A stretch of 64,000 nt of DNA from Kappaphycus alvarezii (GCA_002205965.3 NADL03000699.1:682001-746000), one strand, 5' to 3'. Numbered from the stretch's first letter, positions 9,601-21,999 are shown. Program-made: numbers and translations. Notes: generated from the letters alone by a model not told the origin.

Positions 9601-10542
9601 CTTCGAAGCAGCTTCTGACGAATCACCGTCTAGGTCGACCTTCACACACAACAAAACATTCTCCCGCAACGTCACACGCCGAATCTTCCTCTTCTGCACC
9701 ATCCGACGCTTCCAGGCTTGTTACGCTGGAAAACATAGTTGCCGGTATCGAAAGCAACTTCTCCGAAATCTTTAATCTTCTCACGCCTGGATCTGGATCC
9801 GCTGCCCCCGCCTCTTCCGCTGCTGCTGCTGCAGGGTCCTCTGATGCCGTAAAACCTACGTCAAATCTTCCTGAAAAGCCCTCAGCCGCCGCTGAGGCCT
9901 TCAAAGTGGAGCAACTGCAGTTTGCACTGCCGCCACCTTCCGCTGAACACGTCGGCGAAGCGTCGTCTAATCCTTCGCCGCCCGACGAGTTTATGCTGCC
10001 ACCGGTAAGCTCAACAAGTTCGAGAAGCCGGTTAACGTCGCGCCGTTTCCCGCAAATCGGTTCATACCGTAACCGGAGAGACTCTTTGTAAGGATCGATT
10101 CTGCCGATCAGAGAGAGGGGTGGGGAGCTGAAGTCTTCTGGAATATTGAGAACAACTGAAAGAACGCCCTCGCCTGTGGCCATCAAGTTACGGTGGCCCT
10201 GGTTGCGAAAGACATGAGGCTGCCACCGAAGCCTTCTCCGTGCTGCATCATTTCCTCTCAGCTTTGTACAACCCTGTACTCGAACGTGTCGATTTCTTCG
10301 CTGATTCCCTCGAATCTTGGAAATCAGAAGCAATTCTGCTTCAGAATTATTTGCGAGAGGACGACAAACCGTATTCGTCCGAGCTCTACCGCTCGGCGAA
10401 GCACAAATTTGCCGAGCTCCGCTCCCAAGCCTACGCCAAGGAGTTCAAAAAGCAGCAAGCTGCTTCTAAAGGTCGTCGTCAAAACAACCGACGAGCTCAA
10501 GGGAACCCCGCCGCCGCTGACAACAAGCCGAATCGCAAGTAA
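9486..10542 (+). pseudogene. DIRS-like Gag-type ORF1, broken
   Basis: Two frames together resemble a retroelement ORF1. The first (to 10091) has a short helical segment (TLENIVAGIESNFSEIFNLL) and a long Ala/Ser/Pro-rich region. The second (about 10240-10542) is helical and ends in a basic tail (KGRRQNNRRAQG) suited to nucleic-acid binding. The two are joined by about 150 bases with at least one in-frame stop and a frame change. No zinc knuckle is present. Assignment rests on its place between promoter repeat and RT. Confidence 0.5.
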
Positions 10543-10574
10543 AGCGACAGCCGTCGCGGTCTTTTCTCCATAGT

Positions 10575-11400
10575 ATGACTCACGTCTTATGGCGCAATAC
10601 GCAGTGCGCAACTCCTTTCTGGTCTAAAACCCTTCAATCTTCCAGCCTCCTTTTACGAGCGCTTCGTTTTGAAGTGTACGAAACTCCCCTCACTACTTCC
10701 CATTCCAGCACAAATTTCGCTCTCCCTCAAATTCCGGTTGACTCCTCCGACCGGGAATTCTTCGACACCGCAATCAAGGATGCCCTACAACGTCGTACTT
10801 ATGAAGAGTTATCGGCCGCTACTGCTCTCGCCCTTCACGAGCAAGGCTATCCGATCTCGAACGCCTTCGTGGCAGTGTCGGGCGAAAAGTAGCAGCTGGT
10901 CGTGAACTTATCTCGACAGTCCACCCGGTTACAGGACATCCCCCTCAAGATAGAGACTCTAGAAGCATTCGCTGTGGAACTCAATCAGAACGAAATGATG
11001 ATCTCGTTCAACATTGCAAAAGGATACCACCACTTTCGGTTGCTCCCGGATATCCGCAATTGGTTTCTGTTAAAGATTTACAATCTATATTTTCGATGTA
11101 TCGCATTACCGTTTGGTTGGAAGCTCTCTCCTGCCTACTTTATCAAGTTCGTGTGCCCTCTGGTCCAGTACGCTCGGCATTATCTAAGACTGCGAATTCA
11201 CCCTTACATGGAAGACTTCCTAGTGGAAATGAGGCGCCTGTCTAGACCCCTAAAAGCCGGTCTGCAAATAGATCGCCTTTTACAAGCATGTGGACTTCAA
11301 CGCAAGGGAGAAAAGGGGAAATAGGAGGGCTCGCAACGCATAGAGCATTTGGGGCTCGTTTTGAGCTCAACTCGGATGGTTTGGGGAGTCTAGGCTTGTC
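10575..11400 (+). pseudogene. DIRS-like reverse transcriptase, catalytic residues altered
   Basis: RT signatures run from the region before 10890 (an in-frame TAG follows VSGEK) through SFNIAKGYHHFRL (motif A position), ALPFGWKLSPAYF (motif B) and YMEDFLV (motif C), then GLVLSS. The family normally has Asp in motif A and YxDD in motif C. Here the motif A Asp is Asn and the first motif C Asp is Glu, so the enzyme should be inactive even without the stop codons. Confidence 0.72.
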
Positions 11401-11689
11401 TTATGGAAAATCTTCGGGGCATCTCGCAGCAATTATTGCTCCAGGCCCGCCGGAACCGCCGGCTAGTCGACGCCAAACTATTACGCCACTTCGCCGGAGT
11501 GGCCATCTCATGATCCCTCGCAATGCCGCTTGCCTGGTTCTACACTCGTTTGCTGTACTGCTCACTCAAGAACACGACCAACTCTGGTAAGCGCGTCCGG
11601 CTCCTACACGCCGCGATTCGGGATCTCAAGCACGGGCCGGATCTGAGCAACCACAAGCCAGAAAGGCCCATGTCAGTCCTATCCCCTAC

Positions 11690-12640
11690 ACTATCGTTAC
11701 ACTCCGACGCCTCCAAATCAATAGGCCAAGGAGGGAAACTGGGTTTGGACCTCCGACCGGGGATCCAGGGAGTTTGGGAAGCACGGGCCCTATGAGATAT
11801 CCTTCTACGGGTCAAGCCAATCACCTTTCTCGACCTTTGCATCGTAACGGACAACATGTAGTCGTTCGTCATTATGCTGACCTCCGGCACGCACATTTGA
11901 GTCTGGGAGGATAACCATGCCGTGGTGTCCATGAACGCAATGATTACGAAATATCGCCCGTTGATGCAAAAAATCCGATTGTTACACTGTGTATTGAATC
12001 GTTTGGGAATCTGGATAGAGTTACGTTACCTATCATCGGCGGTCAGTCGCTTCGCAGACCGACTCTCGAGACTGCACACATTGGACGACTGAAGAATGAA
12101 CACGGCCACCATTCAGCCGCTACTCAAGAAGTTCCCGCCTACAGTGCACCGCTTCGCGAACAATCAGAACAAGGTATGCCCTCGTTTCAACAGCGAATTC
12201 GCGTGTCCTGGCTCCCTAGGAATAGACGCTTTGAAACAAGATTGGCGCTTGGAAATCAATTTTTGGAACCCGCAGCTCAAGTTGATACCGCTCGTGGCTA
12301 CAAAAATTTGTCAGGAACGAGCCCGGGGAATACTAGTCACGCCGAATTGGTCCGCACAGCAATGGTACACCCAATTGCGCCGTCTCGCTCGACCGCAATT
12401 TTTCGACGCAGACAACCTATACCTACCGCCGATCTGGGCTCCGGAAGCAATGCCTTTGCCTCCGCGGAAAATCGCCTTGTGGAAAATATCGAAGAAGAAG
12501 CAGCCACTCTCCCGTTAGCGGTAACGCTGCAAAAGTCTATTATTTCTACGGATGAATATGGTGGAACTGGTGGGGAATGGGCAATCGCGAAATTGATGCA
12601 TAAGGCTAGGGCGCCAAACACTTGGCGTTCGAATTAGATC
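11690..12640 (+). pseudogene. DIRS-like RNase H and downstream domain, broken
   Basis: SDASKSIGQGG (RNase H first Asp), LRPGIQGVWEA, LLRVKPITFLDL and a degenerate second part in shifted frames are followed by a clearer block at about 12180-12500. That block has CPGSLGIDALKQDW and LVTPNWSAQQWY, typical of the segment between RNase H and recombinase in DIRS elements. The same blocks occur in the inverted copy at 57395-58240. Several frame changes and a stop near 11793 make this a relic. Confidence 0.62.
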
Positions 12641-12654
12641 TCATGGAAGAAAGG

Positions 12655-13530
12655 GATTTTATTTTTCTCTAAGGATGGTATCGATCCGCTATCCGGGAAC
12701 GAAAGCTATGTTCTTCGTTATCTTGGATTGTTATACAACGAGGGTAAAATCAGGGCGGCATCGGTTCGTAACTATCTCTCGGCCGTCACAACAGCTCACT
12801 CACAAATTGGTTGCTCCCTGGTGCTTGCACCTCTTATCCAACTAGCGATTGATGCATATCAACAGAGTGAACGTGATCGCAAGTTGGTCACGAATCCTGC
12901 AGGTACAATGGAACGACGAGCACTGCCCAGCTCGGTGGCTCGCAAGATATTCGCTGCTGCAATACTTTCTCCAGATTCGGACTTGGATTTTCTTCGTAAA
13001 GCTTCCGCTGCTTTGGTGAGCTACGTCTTCGTCGAACATGTAGAGGCAGGTTTTTCAAAACATTACGAAACATTACGGTCGATCGGGATGCAATCAAAAT
13101 TGCCATCGCACTCCGAAAAAACCACCAACGCATGGCTCATACCCCCTCCTACATACGCAATTCCAATTTCGACTCGAGTGTCATTGATCTCTTGCAACAC
13201 TATGATGCCATTCCTCGCAATAATCGCTCTGGTAGCAAGTACTGTTGGACCCTACTGGAAACGCGCTTGTCGCCTAGCGCACGGAGGATGAAATTATGGC
13301 TCAAGTTTTTTCTATCACGTATTCAAGTCTCTCCGCCTCTGCAAGTCGCCTGGACCTCTCATTCGCTAAGGATGGGAGCTGCTTCGGATTGTGCAGCAAT
13401 CCGATTTCAAGAATATCGTATGTTGATTTGTGGTGACTGGTCGGCTGGACAAACTTTTCGCCAGTCATATTTGGTTGCACGTGTATTGCAATGTGATGAT
13501 TCGTACTTCTTCCTCGATCACTTGCTTTGA
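12655..13530 (+). pseudogene. DIRS-like tyrosine recombinase
   Basis: The N-terminal SAM-like helical part (LLYNEGKIRAASVRNYLSAVTTAH) leads to a catalytic half at about 13132-13530. This has the second-box signature SHSLRMGAAS (H-x-x-R) and a downstream GDWSAGQTFRQSYL that supplies the likely nucleophile Tyr. One frame change lies near 13060-13130. It would cut and rejoin a circular cDNA for integration, in place of an integrase. Confidence 0.72.
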
Positions 13531-13752
13531 CCTCACTCTCGTTCTCACGTACCTACGGTACATTTGGTTTTCTCTATTTATAAATTCGGTGGAATGATTG
13601 GAAAATTCCAAGTGAATACGATAAGGAGGCTTCGACGTGGCTCCGATCCAGAACTGGAAGCAAGTCACGCTGTAACGCATCTTGACTGCGCTGGAGGTAT
13701 CAGCTGCATCCGTTTCGCTGTAAGAACTTCAAGCTAGCGCAGGAGATTAAGC

Positions 13753-13873
13753 TTACCGTTTGCGTGCAAGCACTTCGTGGGCGATTAGGAACCGTCGGAC
13801 AGGTATATATAACCATCAACTTGGAAACCTCTTGCGCAACTCCTTGGTTCTTCAAGTCGCCGCTTATTCTTCC
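13753..13873 (+). repeat. DIRS-like right direct repeat
   Basis: Second copy of 9479-9600, including TATATATAACC. It is preceded by a block (13590-13740) that is also kept in the inverted copy at about 56235-56375, so the 3' non-coding end is a family feature. Confidence 0.8.
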
Positions 13874-14689
13874 GCCTCCCGCCCTCTATTCATCCTTCAT
13901 GGCCCAATGAAAAGTCATCTTTGTTCTTTATTTCAGTTGTTTTATTTCTTTTAGTCTTCTTTTTCTGTTACAAGTGTCGAATCAAAATTGTTCGTCCTTC
14001 GATCCCTTATTAAATTTTGATTTGAAGTATCTCTTGTCATTTGGATATTTGGGTTTCTCTTTCATTTGATATCATACCTCGTATCGTTACCGGTATCTTT
14101 TCAAGTTCTCTTGCAGGAGTATCGCTTTCGCAACACGTCAACTGTACAGTTCTTAAGCTTCCGCAAGACAGAGATCTGTTTCGAGGGGGCTAAATTAGTG
14201 GTCAACTGATTTCTCGGTCCTCTGCCCGAACATCGCCACGAGAAGGCTTTAAGGTGAAATTAATGTTACAGAGACGGGCCGAACAGCCCGCGAGAGGTGA
14301 AGGCATTTGCGTAAACCCAAATCCGCCCTCTGTGAGAATGATGGATATCTAGAGATGACTGTCACATCTCGTGAAATTTTGGACTGACAATCCATCAATT
14401 TTTAGCGCGATTTCGGATTGAACGCTAGCACCCTAGTCATCTCATGTAAATAGTCTCTTCCTAATATTGACCTACCTAACCCTCTTAGCTTCACCATCTC
14501 TGACGAGGCGGCTACTAACGACGTATGGGACGAGAGCTCGGGGTATGTTATACGTCATGAATTAGCTGTTTTACCTTTAGTTAATTTATTAAATGCGTTT
14601 GTGTTTCTCTATTTGTTAATTCACCGCAGAAGTATGTAGGTCCAACAAGCAAAGTCCTGAATACCCCATTGAAACAAATATAAAATAAT
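13874..14689. other. intergenic, no gene seen
   Basis: The first 60 bases (to about 13935) still match the DIRS copy B 3' end (GGCCCAAT block). The rest has no open frame of note and no match inside the window. Confidence 0.45.
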
Positions 14690-15389
14690 AGGACCTATTT
14701 TGGGTGCAGTATCTGAATTGGCAATATATTTTTATATTTTTACAGTATCCGAATTTTAGGGATATTTTTAGTTTGGATGAGTTCGGCAAATTTATGAGTT
14801 ATTTTTTAAAACTTTTATGACACGCTGGCATTATTACAGTAGATGTCGGTACACGCAAAGGTTCTGCGTAATACCAAGAGTAACTCTGAAAAATCTATAT
14901 AATGGCCGCATCGATTCCCACCCTTGGCCGATGGGTAGCGGGTATGTGTTTGGCACCTAAATATTTACCTTGAAGAAATATCTCCTACTAGTATCTCTAG
15001 TTCACACGATTCCTTTAAATGAATTTATGGTACTTAGTATGTTTGGTTGAGACTTTATGGTTAGCCGAAATGTCTATATAAGCTGAGTAAACTGCTTCCT
15101 CTTGTGGAGGTCAAGCAAGTTGGCAGACAACTTCAAGTCAAGCCGCAAGCAGTTAGGAAGTTGAGAATCAGTTTCAGATCCAAGAAAAGTTTTTCTTACG
15201 CTGATAACATAGCACAAATGGTACACCCTGCCCCTTATATACTCGCTTGTTGACACGTGAGCTATCTTCATTACCCGCTTCTTTCTGTTGGCTCAACTAT
15301 GCCACGGTAGCACTTTTGTCGCTTGCAACACCTCCCTCTCGAGGTATTTGGTTCTGATTATCTCTTCTTCCGACGATTTATCCCTATCA
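14690..15389 (+). repeat. 5' LTR of Ty3 copy B
   Basis: It matches the reverse complement of the copy A LTR along most of its length, from CTATTTTGGGTGCAG to the terminal CCCTATCA at 15389, with many substitutions. The exact left end cannot be set by eye. Confidence 0.8.
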
Positions 15390-15391
15390 TT

Positions 15392-15409
15392 TGGTACTCT
15401 TTTGTAGGA
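15392..15409 (+). other. primer-binding site of Ty3 copy B
   Basis: TGGTACTCTTTTGTAGGA follows the LTR end after a TT gap, the same layout as copy A. The first nine bases are identical between copies. Confidence 0.65.
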
Positions 15410-15474
15410 TGTTGCACCCGAGTTATTCGAGCTGTAAAATATTACGGAACATTTTAAGTGGGATTTTTGTAACC

Positions 15475-17311
15475 ATGGATCTCAACACTGCCCGTATATC
15501 GTTCAAAGGGAACAAAAATGAAGGATTTTAGGAGTTTATTTACGCATAAAATTCAGGAGTTTCTTTTTACACATGTTAATACTTTGATGCGTGAGAAGAT
15601 CGGTCAAGAGATGGCCACAAGTATCTTCGCCTATCCTTATGGTGACGCAAAACATAAATATAAAGCCAATTTTATCGATGGGTGGTCCCTTAATGGGAGT
15701 AAGCGTCATCGCAGTGAGGTATGTGAGTGGCTTTTGAAAGAATATGCCAAGAAGATAGAATCAGATGAGATGATTCGCACGGCCATAGAGGCCCGGCTCA
15801 ACTTCGCTGATTTTCTAAGCTCATTGGTACACTTGTGTGGTCTCTATGAAAAGTCTGGGCTCACGGCCCAAGCCAAGTACGGAATGCTGCATAAGGCGGC
15901 GATGGAGTATAAGCAGCTCTCCGATTTTCTCCTTATCTAGGGCCTTCACACTTTAAATAACCTGACGGGTACCATAGTAGAACTCGTCAAGAACTCGAAG
16001 AAATTTCAGTCGCAGAGTGAGATAGGGAAGAAACAAAGTACATCCATCTCTGTCGTACATACTGAAAAGAATTGTTAAAGCTCTTCTACTAGTGCAGCGT
16101 CATTGGAATCTTTCAGAAGCTGTGTGAAAAAATTGGAAGAACGGCTGGAAACCAGATTCGATAATCAACTTGACATGATGACCTCGCAGTTGGAGAGCCC
16201 TACTCTTACTATCAAGAAGAACTGGTCTGGAATCTCTATGGCAGCAGAAGTCTGCTCCTACTGCCACAATCCTGGAAACTTTGTAAATAGGTGTCCTGAG
16301 AATCCACATAGAAACACTCGTTGTCGTTGTGGAATGTGCGGCCGATATGAGCATCATGAAAGTAACTTCTGGTCTAAATAAAATAGAACAGCAAATTTAT
16401 CGGACGCGAGAAGCGAATCAGGACCAGAGGTGAAATTTTACAAAACAGGAAGGATAAAAGGTTGATATATGCCGGTAACGTATCCATCGCTGACGAAATC
16501 AGTCACGTCAATGTGACAAAAAGGGATAGCAAATGGAGAATTTTATCGAAAAAAAGATAATTTAGGTTATAGAATGCTTGAATATATACCACCACCTGTA
16601 CTTCCTCGGACGAAGAGGTCTGATATAGTTGTTCCAAGATTAGATTATGTGAAGAAGAGCAATTTAGTAGCTGAGCTTCCATCGGCCCCAATTGGAATAA
16701 ATTTTAGTCAGATTTTGAGGGGCGAGGCAGAGGATACGAGGAAAGAACTCAAAAAATAAGTTCTAATAAGTCCGCTAAAGGTAAGAAATTGTTTCTTCAA
16801 TCGGCCTCTGCAGCTCCAAAAAAGTCTCAATATGGTACCATCCAAAGTATTGGGAATGAAATAACAAGATCTCTTCAATTCGAGTGCTGTTCCAAATATC
16901 TTTTCAGAAAGTACGGTAAAAGATCTCGGTATCGAAATTATTCCAACTACGCGAAGAAAAACAGTTGCGGGTGGAACCGTATCAAAATGTATGGGCGCTT
17001 TTGAGAAGTTTTATGTGTTATTTGGGGACTCGAAAGGTGATTTTTAGTTTCTTGTTATGCCTGATCTATCTTTCAATCAAATCATTGGTGTCCTACAATG
17101 GAAAAACTGGGGAAATGAATTGAGTTGCGCAACCAAAATGTTTCAGATCGTATTGACGGCAGAACCGTAAAGATGCCCTGGACTTCGACAAAAAAAAATA
17201 CATCTGGAAGATTTAAGAGAAATTGACAGTAAAGATTTCACTTATAGCTATGACAGAGAAGAATCCGAACCAACAATTTCGGAAATGGAAAAAGATATGC
17301 TCGAGGAGTAA
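15475..17311 (+). pseudogene. Ty3 copy B Gag-protease relic
   Basis: The start MDLNTARIS matches copy A. The capsid block at 15518-15940 and the zinc-knuckle block at 16230-16375 are readable. The first knuckle keeps C-C-H-C in degraded form; the second is altered near its last Cys. The protease active-site region is unrecognisable after several indels. The frame ends GAGGAGTAA just before the pol ATG. Confidence 0.82.
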
Positions 17312-17316
17312 TAAAC

Positions 17317-20202
17317 ATGGCACGGAATGATCATGATTACTGGTTTGAAACCGACGACGACTGGAACTCGCAAAAGGAACGTATTTCGTATCGCGATAAC
17401 ATCAAATCACAGGACAGTGTTCAGAGTGTGAAAGGCGACTGCTTTTGCAAAGATAATAAGGATATGTCGTATTCCATATCCAAAGATATGGGCACACCGG
17501 AAGAGGTCCTTCAAAATAGGGAGAGTATGGATCAAGAAGAAGAAGAGCCAAAGATCACAGAAATTCAAGAAAAAGTGCAGCATATCCCCGCTCCTGTATC
17601 AAAGAAAATATCCGACATATTAACATCTCCCATAGTAATTACATGGAGCGTTTTAGATTTTAGACAAGCAAGTGTACAGGTCACTCACTCCTTCTAAATT
17701 ACCGATACTCAACCAATTTATCATATGCCTAGACTTCGAACACCGAAAAATGACCAGTTTATATCTTAAAATGTTACAAGTATGCTGAAAAATGATACTA
17801 TTGGGCCAGTCTCGTCTACATGCTCATTTCCCGTTGTAGATACACCAAAGAAGGATGAAGACGTCCCCTTTGCTTCGCCTACTGACAATTTAACGAAAGA
17901 ATGGTATCTGATTGATTTTAGATTCTAGATATTGAAGGAATCCTCAAGGACATGAAGGACGGGAGATAATTACCATCAATTGAACTTTTAAACTGACCAC
18001 TGGTAGATTTTTTTGGATGAGAACAGTAAGGAAAAAACGAAGTTTACCAGCAAAGTCGGCACCTTCAGATTTGAGGTGTTTCCCTCCATTTGCGAAGGTT
18101 TACATCGATGATGTGGTAATATTCTCAAAAATTTTGGATCAGCACATATCGGATTTCAATACAGTGGTGGATAGGATCTCTGCATACAGCCCGAGAATTA
18201 AGTTGTGCAAATGCTTCTGTGGGAAAAAATCTATCTAAACACTCGGTCATATCGTCGATGAGGAGGGAACTAAGTTTGATCCATAAGAAACGAAACAAAC
18301 CAAGTTGGCGCCAAGGGCCGCTTCAAAGACGGATTTTCGAGGCTTCTTAGGTCTTGCGTCATATTACCCAAGATTTATCAAAGATTTAGCAAAGACGGCA
18401 GCACCGCTACATGCTAGTACTACGAAGAACAGAAAGTTTTTCTAGAGCAATTAAATGCAAACTGCATTCGAGGATCTTAAAGAAAAGCTATTTGTCCCTC
18501 CAGTGCTCATCTATCCAGATTTCGAGAGACCATTTGTTGTGAAAAAAGATGCCTCAGAATTGTCCCTGGGTGCCGGTTTGTCCCAAAAGATGAATACGGA
18601 AGGCTACACCCTGTTCAATTCGAAAGTCGAACCCTGAATGACGCGGAGAAGATATACTAAGTCTGTTAAAAAGAAGAACTAGCTGTCGCATTCGAGTTGT
18701 AAAAGTTTCGCATCTACCATTTATCGCTCAAAAAAATCTTTTTGATAACTGATCACCAGACACTTAAGAACGTACGCCAAAAATGAAAGATGTGCATCAC
18801 CGTTTGGCTCGATGGCTCGAAATTTCTGCAGAATATCGGTTTGAAATTTTCTATAGACTCGGATGCAGAAATCAGCCTCCTGATTCCCTATCCCGTTCCA
18901 GGGATCCAATGAATCCAAGTGAAAAGCTCCCGCGGGCATCGTCGGAGTTGTCGAGTTACAAGGGCTACACGGCAACGACTAAGAACCTAATTTTCAGGGA
19001 CTAATGAAATTTGTTGATAAATTGTAAATGAGTTGATCTTGAACACATAAATTAGGTACACAGGAACCAAAATGCTTTTGCATTGTAGAATGGGAACTCT
19101 TCTGACATAACCAAGCCAGTAATCGACCAGTAACCCCGGTGAAAGAATGAATGAAGATCTTGGGACTTTCCATACTGAGTTAGGGCATTGGGATCTCGAA
19201 AAAATCAAGCAATTAATTACAAAAAGATTTTGGTGGCTCGGTATCCATAAGGACGTCTATTATTTCGTGAGAAGGTGCAACGACAATCAAAAATTCACTC
19301 CGACCCGAAAGTGCAAACCTACTCTAAGCTTTCCATTTTCCGGTCTTTTTGAAACCCTCTAAATCGACTTTGCCGGCCCATTCAGGGAAACGTATTCCCA
19401 AAACAAATATCTCCGTATACAGGTAGATAATCTTACTGGATTGCCATTAGCAGTCGCAGTTGACGAGGCCAATAATGATTGGGTCATGAGATTCATCGAA
19501 AAAGAAATAGTTGATCCGTTTCATCTTCCAAAAAGGATCATCCCGGATAACGCCCGTTGTTTCAATGTAAAGTCACTGCTTCGCTTTTTGAGAGATAAAT
19601 GGATTCAATTGGAGACAGTTCTTGTTTACGCTCCAATTTCAAACGGGAAAGCGGAAAGAATGGTCAGAACCATGAAATGAACGATATCGAAAAGTATGTC
19701 GGAGAATGAAATCCAATGGGTAGAGGCCTTAGCATAGGTGTTATACGGGTATCGCCGAAAAAGAAAAATTGGACGCCCACCGTTTGTGCTAATCTACGCG
19801 GAAGGATCCTAGAATGCTGAAGAGAGAAGTAGAACAAATAGTGTCAATGAGGAGAGCAGAGAAGTTGAACTACTGGAGATCACACGGCGTTACCATAGAC
19901 AAGAAACAAGGGTGAAGACCATCCAGTCCAAACCTCTCCAGTCTGCTCTAGAGTACTTATTATACATGAAAAAGCCACGCGGCAGACTGCGAAGTGGCCT
20001 GCCTTCGAAATAAATTACTCGAATCCTTGCATCGTCACAGAGGAAAGACACCCGCATTAAAAGCTCTGTTCAAGCTTAAGGAAGAGATCAAGGAGGACCA
20101 TCCATGCAAGTCGTCTCCCTTACGAACAAAGGCCTGAAGAATTATTTCTCACACAGGACTATGGGCAACCACGAAACATAATCATCTATAACTATAGAAT
20201 GA
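17317..20202 (+). pseudogene. Ty3 copy B pol relic
   Basis: The pol leader ATG lies six bases after the gag stop, with ACATGG as in copy A. Fragments show RT (VYIDDVVIFSK, the intact YIDD), RNase H (FVVKKDASELSLG, where the first Asp is Lys), integrase zinc domain (HWDLEKIKQL...RRCNDNQKF, last Cys lost) and integrase core (IDFAGPF, IIPDNA, NGKAERM). The pol stop overlaps the ORF3 start in ATGA. At least eight stops or frame changes are present. Confidence 0.82.
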
Positions 20203-21306
20203 TTCCTAAGGGAGGAAAAATGCCCGGGAATATATCATCTGGATTTCGCGAGGCTATTACGAACTCCAGGTAATCATCCTTTTCTGAATTAATTATATGC
20301 CAATTTTTTGCACGTTGAACGACCTATTGCTACCCGAAAAAGATTTCCAACTATTAACAGAAGCTTTACTTTCGTTGCAATACGGGAGATTCATGGAAGC
20401 AGGTTCAGAGTTTGTGGAAGTAATACATCATTACTCTATAGGAAGATATGGGGAATGAGCTACCAAGGACTTATCGTAAGCCTATCTATTATCCAACCGG
20501 TGTTCATATTTCTCAAGAAAAATGAAAATTTGCAAGTTAGAGGGTACAGCTAACACCAGGATACGGAATAAAGATTAGTAACATACCCGCTAAGGGAACC
20601 CAACCGCATGTCTAACAACAACGGGAGTTAAAGTAGGTAAAATGATCGGAAGTTCCTCCTCGGGTCATCATCAATGCCTCAGGCATTGATGATGACCCGA
20701 GGAGGAACTTCCGAATGGCGTAAATCGTCAAGAAAATGCTCTGAGCGTTCCTCGAGAGGTTCCGTCGGACCCAGCACGCAAAGAAAGGGGAGTGAAAGTT
20801 CACTTACGCCGCATCTTTGTCCATACATCTTCTTAATAATCATGCCCAGCATACAGTTGGTAGGTATAGGATCTCTTTTTGGCTGTGCAATATTTTTGAG
20901 GACGAAAATGATTTACGAGCTCCTGCCTATATCATGATAAGCATCTATTTATGTTTTCGAGCTCTAAACGGATTAAACTTGTCATGCAAATACTCATTCC
21001 TGTTGCTGCGTGTCTTCTTTTCTTATAGACATCTATTTCCCCGCCATCTTCCATATGAGTTCGCATATCGCATATATTTCTTTACTCTTGAGAGATTCAA
21101 AAGAGTTTAGGAAGAAGAGTGTATTCATCCCCACCTGAAGGTTATTAAATCTACACATGAAGCCATGGTACCAAGTCATATCAGTGATGCAAACTTTCTT
21201 TTTGGAAGATCATGTTGGCAATCAGCTGCATCTTTATCCATCTAAACGGCCTTATATTTTGGCAATAGGGCAACGAACATTAAAGGAGACAGAAGAAGAA
21301 CAATGA
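20199..21306 (+). pseudogene. Ty3 copy B third ORF relic
   Basis: It begins ATGATTCC overlapping the pol TGA, exactly as in copy A, and ends with an acidic, Gln-tailed TEEEQ. Both domain copies remain visible: the first at about 20290-20560 (VEVIHHYSIGRYG in shifted frames), the second at about 20930-21110 (ISIYLCFRALNG, LLRVFFSYRHLF). The linker has been disrupted by a perfect 67-bp palindrome. Retention of both repeats means that the internal duplication predates the split of the two copies. Confidence 0.78.
20647..20713. repeat. 67-bp perfect palindrome
   Basis: Left arm 20647-20679 (33 bases, CGGAAGTTCC...CAATGCCT) and right arm 20681-20713 are exact reverse complements around the single base 20680. 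In copy A the matching linker region is not palindromic, so this is a secondary fold-back duplication within the relic. Confidence 0.9.
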
Positions 21307-21339
21307 AGAGCTGGGAATATCGTCTTAAGCGGGAAGGCG

Positions 21340-21735
21340 TGATGTGCGTTAAACTTGTGCTAGCAAAAAATCTAGAAGAGAACCTATTTCGGGTGCATTA
21401 TCTGAATTGGCAAGATATGGAGGTGTTGCAAGCGGCAAAATTGCTACCGTGGTATAGTTCAGCGAGCAGAAAGAGGTAGTCAGGGACGAAAGTTCAGAGG
21501 GCTACAAGTGAGTATAGAATGGGCAGGGTCCACCGCTTATGATCCGTGACCAGGGTAAGAAAAATGGTTCTTGGCTCTGAAGCTGACTCTAAACTTCCCA
21601 ACTACCTGGGACTTGACCTGAATTTGTATCCCCACTTGCTTAACCTTTTCAAAAGGAAGCAGTTTACTGAGCTTATACAGACTTTTCGGCTAACCCTAAA
21701 GTCTAAAACAAACATACTATAATTACTATAGGATA
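21340..21735. repeat. chimeric 3' LTR of Ty3 copy B with inverted segment
   Basis: It starts correctly after the polypurine tract (TGATGTGCG at 21340) and follows LTR order to about 21418 (GAATTGGCAAGATAT). It then jumps to GGAGGTGTTGC and reads the LTR in the opposite orientation to about 21735, matching the forward order of 1310-1625. About 300 bases are therefore inverted relative to the element, and the expected 3' LTR end is missing. Confidence 0.75.
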
Positions 21736-21999
21736 CATTAAAACAAATTATATGGTTGATAAAGAGTGATCATAGGATACTTTCACAGAAAATTTCTATT
21801 TCTACTCCTCACAATCATTACCTTCACAGTCAGAACCAAAAATTTCCTGCGAAATATACAAAATTTCAATATAATCCCTACAAATTCGCTCGAACGGCTC
21901 AGAATGACAGATGGCCTCATCAGACATATCAAGATTCTCCAACCCTTCATCGACCCTCGGCCTCCGCTTCAACTCCATCCAAAGAGTCTTAGATTAAGA

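Larger units (their letters stand above)
9479..13873 (+). mobile_element. DIRS-like tyrosine-recombinase retroelement, decayed (copy A)
   Basis: In order on the plus strand: a terminal direct repeat with a TATATAA box, a Gag-like frame, RT, RNase H with a methylase-like tail, a tyrosine recombinase, then a second copy of the direct repeat. No integrase or DDE motif is present. RT plus tyrosine recombinase defines the DIRS/PAT/Ngaro group. All frames are interrupted. A related copy lies inverted at about 56000-58260 and shares the recombinase, RNase H and 3' repeat. Confidence 0.8.
14690..21735 (+). mobile_element. Ty3/gypsy retrotransposon, old degenerate copy (copy B)
   Basis: Same family as 1248-8731 but on the plus strand, with many stops and frameshifts in every ORF. 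Order: 5' LTR, primer-binding site, Gag-PR, pol, ORF3, polypurine tract, and a rearranged 3' LTR. The left LTR edge is unclear because the first bases do not match the family start. It is useful as a comparison: it preserves the same ORF junctions and ORF3, which shows that these are ancestral. Confidence 0.9.

Noticed and set aside
9623..10333. 236-codon minus-strand ORF
   Set aside because: Antisense of the Ala/Ser-rich Gag-like frame in the DIRS element; low-complexity mirror composition.
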